DNA from: Mucilaginibacter sp. 44-25
GTDB taxonomy: Bacteria; Bacteroidota; Bacteroidia; Sphingobacteriales; Sphingobacteriaceae
Direction: 5' to 3'
NCBI GenBank assembly: GCA_001898335.1
Contig: MKTS01000013.1
Span: 310,001 to 374,000 of the forward strand
DNA length: 64,000 nt
The notes under the pieces were generated by a model. That model saw only the letters and a program-made list of their open reading frames with translations, was not told the origin of the DNA and made no database searches. The position numbers were made by a program, and so were the translations under genes. Position 1 is the first letter of the stretch. Each line of letters begins with the position of its first letter. Shown piece by piece: positions 1 through 8,781 of this stretch.

Positions 1-13
1 TCCCTTATTGCCG

Positions 14-29
14 TAACAGGATCCTGTTA
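14..29. promoter_or_regulatory. 16-bp perfect palindrome upstream of serine hydrolase
   Basis: The sequence TAACAGGATCCTGTTA is a perfect palindrome centred about 40 bases before the start codon at 61. It could be an operator for the serine hydrolase gene or the end of a hairpin from the gene to the left, which is outside the window. No T-tract follows it, so a terminator is less likely. Confidence 0.35.
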
Positions 30-60
30 TGGTACTCTAATATTAAAATATAAACTTATC

Positions 61-1377
61 ATGCTCAAAAAAACGCTCGTTTTACTTAGCTTATCCGCCG
101 CTGTTATGGTAGCTAAAGCACAAAATATTAACAAGGACCGCCTGGACAGTTTGCTGAACACGCTTTCGGCACATAACAAAAGCATGGGCAGCCTGGCCAT
201 TATGCAAAACGGACAACTGGTATATCAAAAAAGTATAGGTTACGCCGCTGTTGACAGCCCATCCACCATCCCGGCATCGGCTAAAACCAAATACCGTATT
301 GGCTCCATAAGCAAAATGTTTACCGGGGTAATGGTGATGCAGCTGATAGAGGAAGGCAAACTTTCGCTGGAAACACCACTTGCTAAATTTTATCCGCAAA
401 TACCAAACGCTGCAAAAATTACCATCGGCATGATGCTAAGCCACCACAGCGGCCTGCATAATTTCACCAATGACCCTGCCTATTTGAGTTACATGACCAA
501 TCCGCAAACGCATGAACAAATGCTGACCCGTATAGCGGCTATGCCATCAGATTTTGAACCGGGTACCCGGGGTAAATACAGCAATACTAACTTTGTGCTG
601 CTGAGCTATATTATAGAAAAGATCAGTAATAAACCTTATACCGACCTGGTGAAACAGCGTGTTATCAACAAAGCCGGTTTAAAGGATACCTATTATGGCG
701 GCAAAACCAACCCGGCTAAAAACGAGGCTTATTCTTACACGTATAGCGGCAAATGGAAAAAGTTTTCGGAAACCGATATGAGCATACCATCGGGCGCGGG
801 GGCAATGGTATCTACTCCGGCCGATCTGGATAGATTCATCACCGCACTGTTCAATGGCAAATTGGTTAAACCGGAAAGCCTGGCGTTGATGCAAACTATA
901 AAAGACAGTTTTGGCCTGGCCATGTTTTCAACCGTGATAGAAGGCCAAACTTATTATGGCCACGGCGGCGCTATTGACGCCTATCGTGCCGAACTGGCTT
1001 ATTTACCTCAGCAAAAGCTGGCGGTAAGCTACACCGGGAATGGCGGCAGTTTTGACCCCTCAAACATTATGCAAGGGGTACTTAAAATTTGCTTAAATGC
1101 CCCATACACCATTCCAAACTTTGTAGAAGCTAAGGGGCTGGATAAGTATGCAGGCGTTTACGCCAGCAAACAACTGCCTATCAAAGTCACCATCAAAAAT
1201 GAAGGCAATATCTTAACCGCCCAGGCTACCGGCCAATCGGCGTTCCCGCTGGACGCGACCACTACCGCTGATAGATTTGAATTTGAAAACGCGGGGATTG
1301 TGATGGAGTTTCGCCCTGAAAAGGGTGAGTTCACCCTTAAACAAGGCGGCAAGGAATTTCTGTTTATGAAGGAATAA
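61..1377 (+). CDS. Secreted serine hydrolase, class C beta-lactamase family
   Basis: The 438-aa protein starts with a signal peptide (about residues 1-20, ending AKA-Q), so it acts in the periplasm or outside the cell. The beta-lactamase/transpeptidase fold is shown by the S82-I-S-K85 nucleophile motif, Y173-S-N175 and H301-G-G, which stands in for the KTG box. A C-terminal lipocalin-like extension (about 350-438) is typical of Bacteroidota members. Family members are D-aminopeptidases, esterases or penicillin-binding-like enzymes, and the substrate cannot be told from sequence. The gene stands alone and is closed by a bidirectional hairpin. Confidence 0.9.
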   Translation: MLKKTLVLLSLSAAVMVAKAQNINKDRLDSLLNTLSAHNKSMGSLAIMQNGQLVYQKSIGYAAVDSPSTIPASAKTKYRIGSISKMFTGVMVMQLIEEGKLSLETPLAKFYPQIPNAAKITIGMMLSHHSGLHNFTNDPAYLSYMTNPQTHEQMLTRIAAMPSDFEPGTRGKYSNTNFVLLSYIIEKISNKPYTDLVKQRVINKAGLKDTYYGGKTNPAKNEAYSYTYSGKWKKFSETDMSIPSGAGAMVSTPADLDRFITALFNGKLVKPESLALMQTIKDSFGLAMFSTVIEGQTYYGHGGAIDAYRAELAYLPQQKLAVSYTGNGGSFDPSNIMQGVLKICLNAPYTIPNFVEAKGLDKYAGVYASKQLPIKVTIKNEGNILTAQATGQSAFPLDATTTADRFEFENAGIVMEFRPEKGEFTLKQGGKEFLFMKE

Positions 1378-1395
1378 ACCTATCAAATGCCCACA

Positions 1396-1440
1396 AACAA
1401 CAAAGCGATCATGGGTAATTACCATGATCGCTTTGTTGTT
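1396..1440. terminator. Bidirectional terminator hairpin
   Basis: Two perfect 19-bp arms (1396-1414 and 1422-1440) surround a 7-base loop. The arms start with A/T-rich sequence, so each strand ends in a T-rich run. The hairpin lies between two convergent genes and can terminate both. Confidence 0.85.
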
Positions 1441-1456
1441 ATATAAAATTAAGCTG

Positions 1457-1960
1457 TTACAGCTTAACGGGCTGCTGTGGCTGTGGTATTACCAGGCTAT
1501 GGTTAAATTTGGGGAATATCTGGTCGATAGCTTTTATTGAGCCGCCGTTAAGGTCAAGGAACGACCAGCTTTTACCATTATCGCCGCTAACCGCCAGCAG
1601 GTTACTACTGCCCGAAAAACGGCCCTGTTTAGTTTTCATCACAATAGTTTGCGGCAATAAACAGTGCAGTTCTGTACCTGCCTTATAAAACTTACCGGGT
1701 GTGCCAACTGTGATCTTCTCGAACTTAAAACCCTCCGAGCGCATCTGGTTAAGCCCGGTGGTCATCATCTGCAACATTTTGGTTTTACCGCCACCCATTT
1801 CTACCGCCTTAGGGTAAGTATGGTCTAATACGGTTTTGTAATCGCCCATTAGCAGGGCGTTGGCAACTGTTTGCGCCTGTTTTTTTACAACCGCGGGGCT
1901 TTGCGCTGCAGCAGCCAAAGGCAATATGAGCAGGATAACCACTCTAAGCAAGTACTTCAT
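1457..1960 (-). CDS. Small secreted protein of unknown function (paralogue of 8782-9303)
   Basis: The 167-aa protein has a clear signal peptide (about 1-19, ending AAA-Q) and no other recognised domain. It shares order and motifs with the protein at 8782-9303: an N-terminal helical part, then GxFYKAGTxLxCLLPxT, then a segment with GKSWSFLDL or GKTWTFMDV. This suggests a small beta-rich secreted family with conserved FYKAG and GK(S/T)W(S/T)F motifs. Its start codon directly abuts the stop of the phosphodiesterase gene upstream, so the two are probably cotranscribed. Function unknown. Confidence 0.75.
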   Translation of the reverse strand: MKYLLRVVILLILPLAAAAQSPAVVKKQAQTVANALLMGDYKTVLDHTYPKAVEMGGGKTKMLQMMTTGLNQMRSEGFKFEKITVGTPGKFYKAGTELHCLLPQTIVMKTKQGRFSGSSNLLAVSGDNGKSWSFLDLNGGSIKAIDQIFPKFNHSLVIPQPQQPVKL

Positions 1961-3253
1961 TTAATTTTGGGGTTTGTTAATTAATACCTCACGGGAGAGT
2001 GCGTCCGTCCCGTCAATTTTACCGGTATGTTGTATACCCAGTATATTGCTTACCAGGTTAAATACCGACACATTTTGGAAAGGTACAATATTTAAATGCT
2101 TTTTAAAAGCAGGGCCCCAGGCATAAAAGGTGGCGTGCATATCTTTAACGGCATAAGGGTCGTACCCGTGCCAGCCGGGGTGAAGCTTTCTTTTAGTGTG
2201 CCACAGATTAAACACTTTGGGGTAGCGCGGAATAAGCACGATATCGCCTATATGGTTATGCCAGTCATCGGCTTCGCCATAATGCAGCCTTGCGGGCATG
2301 TTGGTTTTGAGGTATACATCGTAATCTTTAGCCTCCTGCTGCAAAGCGCTGTAAGTAGCGGGCACATCGGCCTTATTTTTAGCATATAATTCAACCAGTA
2401 TGCCATCGCCGGATATTACATACTTAGAAGTGTCAATAGCAGCAGGTATACTTAAAGGATGCTCGTAATCTACCTTGGTCATGCCGTGGTCTGATACAAA
2501 TACGTAATTAACGTTTTTAAGGCCGGTGGTTTTAACGGCTTTTTGCAATTCATTAACAGCCGAATCAATAAAATGCACCTCCTTTTCGGCCTCCGGCGAT
2601 TCCGGGCCAAACAGGTGGGCCGCGTGATCAACCTGCGGAAAATAAAAGGTGATAAAATGCGGGCGTTTGGCAGGCGGCAGTTTCAACCAGTCAACCACCG
2701 CTTGTATACGGTTATGGATGTCTATTTTATCGTTATATACATAGTAATAGGTAGGCTTGGTATCTTTTATGGAAGCCTCTGAAGCTACCCAGTAAAAACT
2801 GGCCGAAAGCATTTTTTGCTGCTCGGCAAGCACCCATAGCGGTGTACCACCGTACCAACTACCATCGGCCACTTTATCCTTATCGTTCATGGAATAAAAG
2901 TCTTTACGGGTGGGGTCATAAAAAGCGTTATTCACCAGGCCGGAGTGCGATGGGTATAAACCGCTTACTATAGCGTAATGATTAGGAAAAGTTACCGAAG
3001 GGTAAGATGGGATCATGGACGACGCGCTCACTCCCTCTCCTGCCAAACGAAGTAAATTATCGGCATGGTAGCGTTTAGCAAAATCATACCGGAAACCATC
3101 GGCAGAAATGAGGATCACGTAGGGCTTTTGTTGCTGTTTGGCACTGTTTATGCGCCCGGGGATCACTTTCTGTGTAGTATCTGCCACTTTTTGCGCAGAA
3201 CTGTTGATGGCATATAAAACCAAAACCAACAGGAATAAGCTGTATTTTTTCAT
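1961..3253 (-). CDS. Secreted alkaline phosphatase / nucleotide pyrophosphatase family phosphodiesterase
   Basis: The 430-aa protein begins with a signal peptide (about 1-20). The metal-dependent NPP fold is shown by D52 in ISADGF, the T88 nucleophile in SVTFPNHY with N91, a later VDHAAHLFGP metal site and the VSDHGM motif. These residues place it in the type I phosphodiesterase/nucleotide pyrophosphatase family, which cleaves phosphodiester bonds of nucleotides or lipid headgroups outside the cytoplasm. It is the first gene of a two-gene unit with the small secreted protein at 1457-1960. Substrate not predictable. Confidence 0.9.
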   Translation of the reverse strand: MKKYSLFLLVLVLYAINSSAQKVADTTQKVIPGRINSAKQQQKPYVILISADGFRYDFAKRYHADNLLRLAGEGVSASSMIPSYPSVTFPNHYAIVSGLYPSHSGLVNNAFYDPTRKDFYSMNDKDKVADGSWYGGTPLWVLAEQQKMLSASFYWVASEASIKDTKPTYYYVYNDKIDIHNRIQAVVDWLKLPPAKRPHFITFYFPQVDHAAHLFGPESPEAEKEVHFIDSAVNELQKAVKTTGLKNVNYVFVSDHGMTKVDYEHPLSIPAAIDTSKYVISGDGILVELYAKNKADVPATYSALQQEAKDYDVYLKTNMPARLHYGEADDWHNHIGDIVLIPRYPKVFNLWHTKRKLHPGWHGYDPYAVKDMHATFYAWGPAFKKHLNIVPFQNVSVFNLVSNILGIQHTGKIDGTDALSREVLINKPQN

Positions 3254-3353
3254 TTATCAAATAAGTACGCGAAATTATCAATCGCGGATTAAGGTTTTGA
3301 TAATCTATCGTTATTGTTGCAAACCTTAAACGCAAAAAAGGGTATATTTATTT

Positions 3354-3812
3354 ATGCTTCGCCAAAGGCTTTATTTATTTGTGTTACTTATACCGCTTTT
3401 TACGTGTTGTAAAAAACACACGAGCCGTATTTATACCAGCGACTGCGCCAACAACATACAGTTAAAAAAGATAAGCTACCGCAACCTGATGGATAGCCTT
3501 CAGTTTTACCAGAACCGTTATGTACAGGTGAGCGGTGAGTACAGGCAGGGCAAAGAGCTATCGGCTTTGGTGAGCGATAGCAGCAGCTTTAGCAGCGATA
3601 CCGGGCGATCATTATGGGTAAATTTTGTGCCCGACTGCCCTTTGTTTGAGAAGCATACCCATGTTGGCCTTTTCCAGTCTACAGATGGCGAGTACCTTAA
3701 CTTTGATAAAACGCGCATGGCCATTGGCGGCCGCCTGGAACTGCAAAAAACAAAAGCCCGTGGTGTGTACAGGCCAACTTTAAATAATGTTTGTTACGTT
3801 GAACTTAAATAA
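3354..3812 (+). CDS. Putative lipoprotein, unknown function
   Basis: The 152-aa protein has a hydrophobic leader followed by a Cys pair (C18-C19 in LFTCCKK), which fits a relaxed lipobox. The mature part resembles a small OB-like barrel: a YRNLMDSLQFYQNRYVQVSGEY segment and a later GRLELQKT, as in secreted proteins that bind or process small ligands, but no named family is recognised. A TATATTTA sequence at 3343-3350 ends three bases before the ATG, so the message may be leaderless or nearly so. It is divergent from the phosphodiesterase gene. Confidence 0.7.
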   Translation: MLRQRLYLFVLLIPLFTCCKKHTSRIYTSDCANNIQLKKISYRNLMDSLQFYQNRYVQVSGEYRQGKELSALVSDSSSFSSDTGRSLWVNFVPDCPLFEKHTHVGLFQSTDGEYLNFDKTRMAIGGRLELQKTKARGVYRPTLNNVCYVELK

Positions 3813-3863
3813 TACTAAAACATTTAGCATTACGTAGCGGTTATTAAAATAAATAATAACACT

Positions 3864-4097
3864 ATGGACCAGGAAAATAATAACGGAATAAAAGGGTCAA
3901 ACACGGTTAAAGACCCTGATGAGTGGACTACCGGCAACGAACCTATGACCGGCGCGCAGCACTCCTATCTCAAAACGCTATCTGACGAAGCAGGTGAAGA
4001 GTTTGATGAAACCTTATCAAAAGCCGATGCATCAAAAAGAATTGAAGAATTGCAGCACAAAACCGGCCGCGGACTCGAAGAAAACAACGTTGATTAG
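3864..4097 (+). CDS. DUF3072 domain protein
   Basis: The 77-aa acidic protein contains the family signature MTGAQ-x-SYLKTLSDEAGEEF followed by a short helix pair ending in RIEELQ. DUF3072 proteins are small, soluble and uncharacterised, and often occur as single genes. It lies 51 bases after the lipoprotein gene on the same strand. Its last four bases overlap the 3' end of the convergent metallo-hydrolase gene. Confidence 0.85.
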   Translation: MDQENNNGIKGSNTVKDPDEWTTGNEPMTGAQHSYLKTLSDEAGEEFDETLSKADASKRIEELQHKTGRGLEENNVD

Positions 4098-4855
4098 ATC
4101 TCGATCTTAAGACCGTCGTAAGCCAGCTCTATGCCCTGTGGCAACAGCGGGTTTACGTCGGCATATTTACCCAGCCGGTGGCTAATGTGGGTAAAATAGG
4201 TTTTCTCGGCGCCAATTTCCTGCGCGAAAGCTATGGCCTCATCCAGCGTAAAGTGCGATATATGTGGCTGTTTTTGCAACGCGTTGATCACCAACACCTT
4301 GCTGCCTCTTATCTTTTCCTTCTCCGTATCAGATACCGTTTTGGCATCAGTAATATAAGTGAAATCATTAATACGGTATCCTAATACCGGCAATTTATAA
4401 TGCATCACTTCAATAGGTATCAACTGCACGCTACCAATATGAAATGGCTCTGTGCCTATGGTGTGCATATTTACCTGTGGTATGCCGGGATATTTAAATT
4501 CATCGAAAATATAGGAGAACTCGCGCCTTAATCCTTCCTGTACACGGCTGGTGGCATAAATATCCATTGCCGCGTCCTGCTTGTAATTAAACGCGCGGAT
4601 GTCATCCATACCGGCCACATGGTCTTTATGCTCATGGGTAAACACAATGGCATCCAGGTGCATTACCTGCTCGCGCAGCATTTGGTACCTGAAATCAGGG
4701 CCGGAGTCTATCACAATGATCTTATCCTCCGCCTCTATCATGATGGAGGTACGCAGGCGCTTATCGTGCTTGTCTGCAGAGGTACAAACCTCGCAGGTGC
4801 AGGCAATAACGGGTACTCCCTGTGATGTTCCGGTGCCTAAGAAAGTAATGATCAC
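4094..4855 (-). CDS. MBL-fold hydrolase, PhnP-like phosphodiesterase
   Basis: The 253-aa cytoplasmic protein shows the metallo-beta-lactamase zinc motif in FTHEHKDHVAGMDD, an upstream FLGTGTSQGVP start typical of PhnP-like enzymes, and a C-terminal THISH motif. It also has a CTCEVCTS cysteine pair near the N-terminus, as seen in PhnP relatives that bind an extra zinc. PhnP hydrolyses cyclic phosphoribosyl phosphates, but no phosphonate genes are nearby, so the substrate may differ. Its ATG overlaps the stop of the upstream 90-aa gene by four bases, so the two are translationally coupled. Confidence 0.85.
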   Translation of the reverse strand: MIITFLGTGTSQGVPVIACTCEVCTSADKHDKRLRTSIMIEAEDKIIVIDSGPDFRYQMLREQVMHLDAIVFTHEHKDHVAGMDDIRAFNYKQDAAMDIYATSRVQEGLRREFSYIFDEFKYPGIPQVNMHTIGTEPFHIGSVQLIPIEVMHYKLPVLGYRINDFTYITDAKTVSDTEKEKIRGSKVLVINALQKQPHISHFTLDEAIAFAQEIGAEKTYFTHISHRLGKYADVNPLLPQGIELAYDGLKIEI

Positions 4856-5124
4856 AGCTGCAATTGGGTTTGTTTTAACTGGTGTAAAAATGCAGCTTGC
4901 TTATCATCAAGCAGGTTATAATCCATCTCGAGGGTGCGGGCCAGTTCGGCTACGGCGGCTATCTTGCTTTCCAGGTTGGCAAATTTGTTTACCACCACCA
5001 CTTTGCTGTTTTGCAGCAAACAGGCGCCGGTTTTAAAGTTGCCTTTCTCATACCTCACCTTGTAGCCGCTTGTTTTAAGCAGCATTTCCAGCTTTTCGAG
5101 GGTATGGGCGGTCATGGTGAGCAT
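4852..5124 (-). CDS. Conserved small protein, unknown function
   Basis: The 90-aa soluble protein has an alpha/beta pattern: a helix of about 20 residues, two strands (GYKVRYEKGNFKTGACLL and SKVVVVNKF), then a long C-terminal helix. No named domain is recognised. It is coupled by a 4-base overlap to the PhnP-like hydrolase and may serve it. The start at 5124 is preferred over a later ATG (codon 4) because a TATTTTTG promoter box ends four bases before it. Confidence 0.75.
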   Translation of the reverse strand: MLTMTAHTLEKLEMLLKTSGYKVRYEKGNFKTGACLLQNSKVVVVNKFANLESKIAAVAELARTLEMDYNLLDDKQAAFLHQLKQTQLQL

Positions 5125-5128
5125 CGTT

Positions 5129-5136
5129 CAAAAATA
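5129..5136 (-). promoter_or_regulatory. -7 promoter box for the 4852-5124 operon
   Basis: On the minus strand this is TATTTTTG, a match to the Bacteroidota -7 consensus TAnnTTTG. It ends four bases before the ATG at 5124, which places transcription start at or next to the A of the start codon and predicts a leaderless transcript. No convincing -33 element is visible. Confidence 0.55.
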
Positions 5137-5269
5137 ATAACAATTGCTTATAACTCCGGTTTAAATACTTTTTAAAATAGTTTATAAAGATTACCGAAGG
5201 CTTTGCAAGTAAGCTAATTAATTGCATATATTGTGATACCATTTTCTCTCACCATAATTATGTATTGAT

Positions 5270-6400
5270 ATGACCCAAAAACCTGAAAGGTTTTTATCGC
5301 TGGATGTTTTCCGCGGGATGACCATTTGTTTTATGATCATTGTGAACACGCCCGGAAGCGGAGCCACCGCTTTTGCGCCGCTTGAACACGCTAAATGGTT
5401 CGGCTTTACCCCAACCGACCTGGTGTTTCCGTCGTTTTTATTTGCCGTGGGTAACGCCATGAGCTTTACCATGAAAAAGTTTGACAGCCTGGGCACCGGC
5501 GATGTGATCTACCGGGTACTTAAACGCGGCTTGATCATTTGCCTTATCGGCTACCTCATGTCGTGGTTTCCGTTCTTTGACCATACACCTACCGGTTGGG
5601 TAATGCGCCCGATAAGCGGCACCCGTATTATGGGTGTATTGCAACGGATTGGGCTTTGCTACATATTCGCTTCACTAATTATCTATTTTGTAAAAAACCG
5701 TACCTCGGTATTCATTATCAGCGCGCTGCTGTTAGTTGGTTACTGGGTATTATTACTAATTTTTGGCGACAAAGCCGAGCCTTACGGTATGCTTACCAAC
5801 GCTGGCACCTACCTGGATAAATATATACTCGGCGACCCGCACCTGTACAAAGGAGAGGGCGTACCATTTGACCCGGAAGGCATATTAAGCACCCTACCCG
5901 CCATTGTGAACGTAATTTGCGGGTACTACGCCGGTAAATTTATACAGGAGAAAGGCAAAGGTTACGAGACCATTGCACGCCTTACCCTTATGGGCGCGCT
6001 GTTTATATTTATGGCATTATGCTGGGGTATGGTATTCCCGATAGGTAAAAAATTATGGTCGAGCCCTTTTACGCTGCTCACCGTGGGGATTGATATGGTG
6101 ATCATTTCGGCGCTCATTTACCTCGTAGAGGTTAAGGCCAGCCGGGGTAGCTGGACATCCTTCTTCACCACTGTAGGTAAAAACCCGCTCATCATCTATG
6201 TATTATCAGAAGTACTGGTGATCATCTTCTGGATGATCAAAATTGGCGACCAAAACTTTTACGGATGGATCAATACCGTATTGTTCCAAAAGGTAGCGCC
6301 GGGGCCGGTAGGTTCACTACTGTTTGCGGTGAGCTTTATGCTATTGTGCTGGTGCGTAGGTAAAATACTCGACAAGAATAAGATCTACATCAGGGTATAA
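5270..6400 (+). CDS. DUF5009 / HGSNAT-like membrane acyltransferase
   Basis: The 376-aa protein has about ten predicted membrane helices and begins with RFLSLDVFRGMTICFMI, the conserved start of the heparan-alpha-glucosaminide N-acetyltransferase-like (HGSNAT/YeiB/DUF5009) family. Members move acyl groups from cytoplasmic acetyl-CoA to sugars on the other face of the membrane. The gene is alone between unrelated neighbours. The sugar acceptor cannot be predicted. Confidence 0.85.
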   Translation: MTQKPERFLSLDVFRGMTICFMIIVNTPGSGATAFAPLEHAKWFGFTPTDLVFPSFLFAVGNAMSFTMKKFDSLGTGDVIYRVLKRGLIICLIGYLMSWFPFFDHTPTGWVMRPISGTRIMGVLQRIGLCYIFASLIIYFVKNRTSVFIISALLLVGYWVLLLIFGDKAEPYGMLTNAGTYLDKYILGDPHLYKGEGVPFDPEGILSTLPAIVNVICGYYAGKFIQEKGKGYETIARLTLMGALFIFMALCWGMVFPIGKKLWSSPFTLLTVGIDMVIISALIYLVEVKASRGSWTSFFTTVGKNPLIIYVLSEVLVIIFWMIKIGDQNFYGWINTVLFQKVAPGPVGSLLFAVSFMLLCWCVGKILDKNKIYIRV

Positions 6401-6421
6401 ACAACAAGATACATCAAACAG

Positions 6422-6449
6422 AAAAGGGCTTAATCAAACAAGCCCTTTT
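6422..6449. terminator. Terminator hairpin between convergent genes
   Basis: Ten-base arms (6422-6431 and 6440-6449) enclose an 8-base loop and are followed by T residues on the plus strand. The hairpin includes the last bases of the convergent DUF72 gene. It terminates the acyltransferase-like gene. Confidence 0.8.
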
Positions 6450-7347
6450 TTGTTTCAATAAATTGCGGTCTTTTTATGCTCAGGCCCAGACGGGCGTTAA
6501 GCTTTTCTATCACGTAATCACTCAACTGGGGCGAGTATCTTTCATCGTGCTGGTGCATAAAGAACCATACGGTTTGCAGCCCCTTATCGCGCCATTCGGC
6601 AATGCGGTCGATCCATTCATCGCAGCGGGCATAATCTGTTGGGTGCAGGCCGTTGCCCACAAAGCGTATAAAGGCCTTGGGCGTAGGCAACATCATGTGT
6701 ACACAATCGCGCCGGCCGGTAGCATCGGTGATCACCGCCCCGATATGCAGGCGCTTAAACAAGTTAAATACCGCATCGCGCGTATCGGGCTCGGCAAACC
6801 AGTTCTTGTGCCTTAGTTCTACATAAACAGGAATATCTGTTGGCAGGTGTTCGAGGTAAGCAGTAAGTTCGGGCAGGCTTTTGGGTGTAAAGTTATCGCT
6901 TAATTGCAAAAACAGCGGCCCCAGCTTTTCGCCAAAGGCTGTTATACCCTCGTAAAAACTTGTGGTAATATCCTCCGCGTTCTTTAAACGGCGGATATGG
7001 CTAATACTCTGCGAAAACTTGGGACAAAATTTAAAGTCGGGATTGGCGGTCGCTTTCTCTTTCCACTTACCAATGGTATCGGGCCCGTAAACCTGGTAAA
7101 AGGTAGCGTTCAGCTCAATACAGTTAAAGTGCTTTACATACTCGTCTAAAAAGTTGGCATCTTTTGTTTTTGGCGGATATATCTGCCCTACCCACTCCTT
7201 ACGGCCCCACTTGGCGCAGCCTACATGCACCTCAAATGGCCGGACTTTACCGGCTTCCGAAAGGGTTTGCAGGGTAAAATCCGTATCGGGCGGCAGGGTA
7301 AAATCAACGGTGGGCAGTTCATGTTCGGGTACGCGGCCAAATTCCAT
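6430..7347 (-). CDS. DUF72 (YecE-like) protein
   Basis: The 305-aa cytoplasmic protein is a full-length DUF72 TIM-barrel protein. Family features are VGCAKWGRKEWVGQIYP near residue 45, FNCIELNATFYQ, FKFCPKFSQSISH, and an Arg-containing RFVGNGLH motif followed by WFFMHQHDE near the C-terminus. The family is widespread but has no established biochemical role. The gene is monocistronic here. Its stop codon lies inside the hairpin shared with the convergent acyltransferase-like gene. Confidence 0.9.
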   Translation of the reverse strand: MEFGRVPEHELPTVDFTLPPDTDFTLQTLSEAGKVRPFEVHVGCAKWGRKEWVGQIYPPKTKDANFLDEYVKHFNCIELNATFYQVYGPDTIGKWKEKATANPDFKFCPKFSQSISHIRRLKNAEDITTSFYEGITAFGEKLGPLFLQLSDNFTPKSLPELTAYLEHLPTDIPVYVELRHKNWFAEPDTRDAVFNLFKRLHIGAVITDATGRRDCVHMMLPTPKAFIRFVGNGLHPTDYARCDEWIDRIAEWRDKGLQTVWFFMHQHDERYSPQLSDYVIEKLNARLGLSIKRPQFIETKKGLFD

Positions 7348-7382
7348 AGCAATAAAATTTATTTGGAAAGATAGTAATTAGC

Positions 7383-7418
7383 TCAACAAAAAGAGGCGGT
7401 TACCAATGGTAACCGCCT
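7383..7418 (-). terminator. Terminator of the SDR gene
   Basis: Perfect 11-bp arms (7394-7404 and 7408-7418) with a 3-base loop are followed on the minus strand by a T-rich run at 7383-7393. It is placed 35 bases after the SDR stop codon. Confidence 0.85.
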
Positions 7419-7452
7419 TATTAGTATCGTTTATCTTGATGGATTGTTTTTA

Positions 7453-8214
7453 TTACAGGAACATACCGCCCGATGCTTCGATGCGCTGCGCGTTTATCCA
7501 GCGGCCATCGTCGGTACACAGGAAAGCGATAATTCCGCCAATATCATCAGGTACGCCCGGGCGACCCAATGATGTGATGGATGAAATAAACTGGTGCATA
7601 TCGGGGTGGCTGTCGAACGCTTTTTTGGTAAAATCGGTTTCAATGATACCGGGAGCCACCAAATTGGCCGCTATGCCACGGCTGCCCAGTTCTTTTGCCA
7701 GGTATTTGGTAAACACTTCTATGGCGCCTTTCATAGACGCGTAAGCGGCATAACCCGGCGTGGCAAAACGGGTAAGCCCGGTTGAGAGGTTAATGATACG
7801 GCCACCATCGGCAATAGTTCCCAGCAGTTTTTGTGTAAGGAAGTATACGCCCTTGAAATGTACGTTGAATAAATTGTCGAAATCTTCCTCGGTGGTTTGG
7901 GCGAATGGCGAGGCGGCGTCAATACCGGCATTGTTCACCAGGAAATCAAAGCTTGGGCGGCCCCATTTACTTTGCAGCAGTTGGCTCAACTGCTCCTGAA
8001 ACTCCCCGAAAGAAGCTACCTTACCGGTATCCAGCTGCAGCGCGGCTGCATTTTGGCCAAGCGCCTCTATTTGTTTAACTACCTCTTCAGCCTCCTCTTG
8101 TTTGCTGCGGTAAGTAATAATTACATCTATGCCTTTCGAGGCTATCTTAAGCGCGGCGTTTTTGCCGAGTCCGCGGCTTCCGCCGGTTATTAACGCGATC
8201 TTATTTGTGCTCAT
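7453..8214 (-). CDS. Short-chain dehydrogenase/reductase (SDR)
   Basis: The 253-aa classical SDR has the cofactor motif TGGSRGLGKNAA at the N-terminus, NNAG in the middle, and the catalytic Ser (NLSTG) with YASMK. An Arg after the second strand (TYRSKQEE) suggests NADP(H). The substrate is unknown. An AraC-type regulator gene lies 103 bases upstream on the same strand. SDR genes next to AraC genes in Bacteroidota are often regulated by that neighbour, but this is an inference from position. Confidence 0.9.
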   Translation of the reverse strand: MSTNKIALITGGSRGLGKNAALKIASKGIDVIITYRSKQEEAEEVVKQIEALGQNAAALQLDTGKVASFGEFQEQLSQLLQSKWGRPSFDFLVNNAGIDAASPFAQTTEEDFDNLFNVHFKGVYFLTQKLLGTIADGGRIINLSTGLTRFATPGYAAYASMKGAIEVFTKYLAKELGSRGIAANLVAPGIIETDFTKKAFDSHPDMHQFISSITSLGRPGVPDDIGGIIAFLCTDDGRWINAQRIEASGGMFL

Positions 8215-8317
8215 TTTTGTAGTGTTTTAATTTGATACAAATGTGAGCCGTTATCGTTGTTAAAAAATGGTGATGGTTACAGATAAAATGGTGAGCAGCA
8301 CAGTTTTTATCACAGAA

Positions 8318-8713
8318 CTATACCGGTTGCGTTACGGCGCCCAAAACCCTGTCGCGGTATTCCTTGGGTGTTATCCCCTCAAAACGCTTAAAAAACTTGG
8401 TGAAGTTGGACGCGTCAAACGTGAGCCGAAAGGCGATCTCTTTTACGGGAGAATTCTTCTGAAGCATATCTTTAGCAATGGCCATGATCTTATCCTCGAA
8501 GAACCAGCAGGGCGATTTCCCGGTAAGCTCTTTTATGGTATTGGTTAAATGCTTGGGGTGGATGTTTAAAATGCCGGCTATATCGCGTATCTCTAACATT
8601 TCATTAGTGCGCTCGTTCAGCACATCATCAAGATGCTTATCCAGTTCTTTAAGGTAGTCGGCAAATATTTCGTGCCTGCGGGCGAATATCTTTTTGGGTA
8701 CGGGTGCTGGCAT
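8318..8713 (-). CDS. AraC-family DNA-binding protein without sensor domain
   Basis: At 131 aa this protein has only the AraC DNA-binding module: two helix-turn-helix units, the first around EIRDIAGILNIHPKHLTNTI and the second around VKEIAFRLTFDASNFTKFF, followed by the family end GITPKEYRDR. An N-terminal cupin or other sensor domain is absent. It lies just upstream of the SDR gene on the same strand and probably controls it or itself. Confidence 0.85.
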   Translation of the reverse strand: MPAPVPKKIFARRHEIFADYLKELDKHLDDVLNERTNEMLEIRDIAGILNIHPKHLTNTIKELTGKSPCWFFEDKIMAIAKDMLQKNSPVKEIAFRLTFDASNFTKFFKRFEGITPKEYRDRVLGAVTQPV

Positions 8714-8781
8714 AATGTTTTAACCGTTTCAGGCAAATTAAATCATTAAAAATGGCTTTGCCAATTAACCCTGCTAAGCAC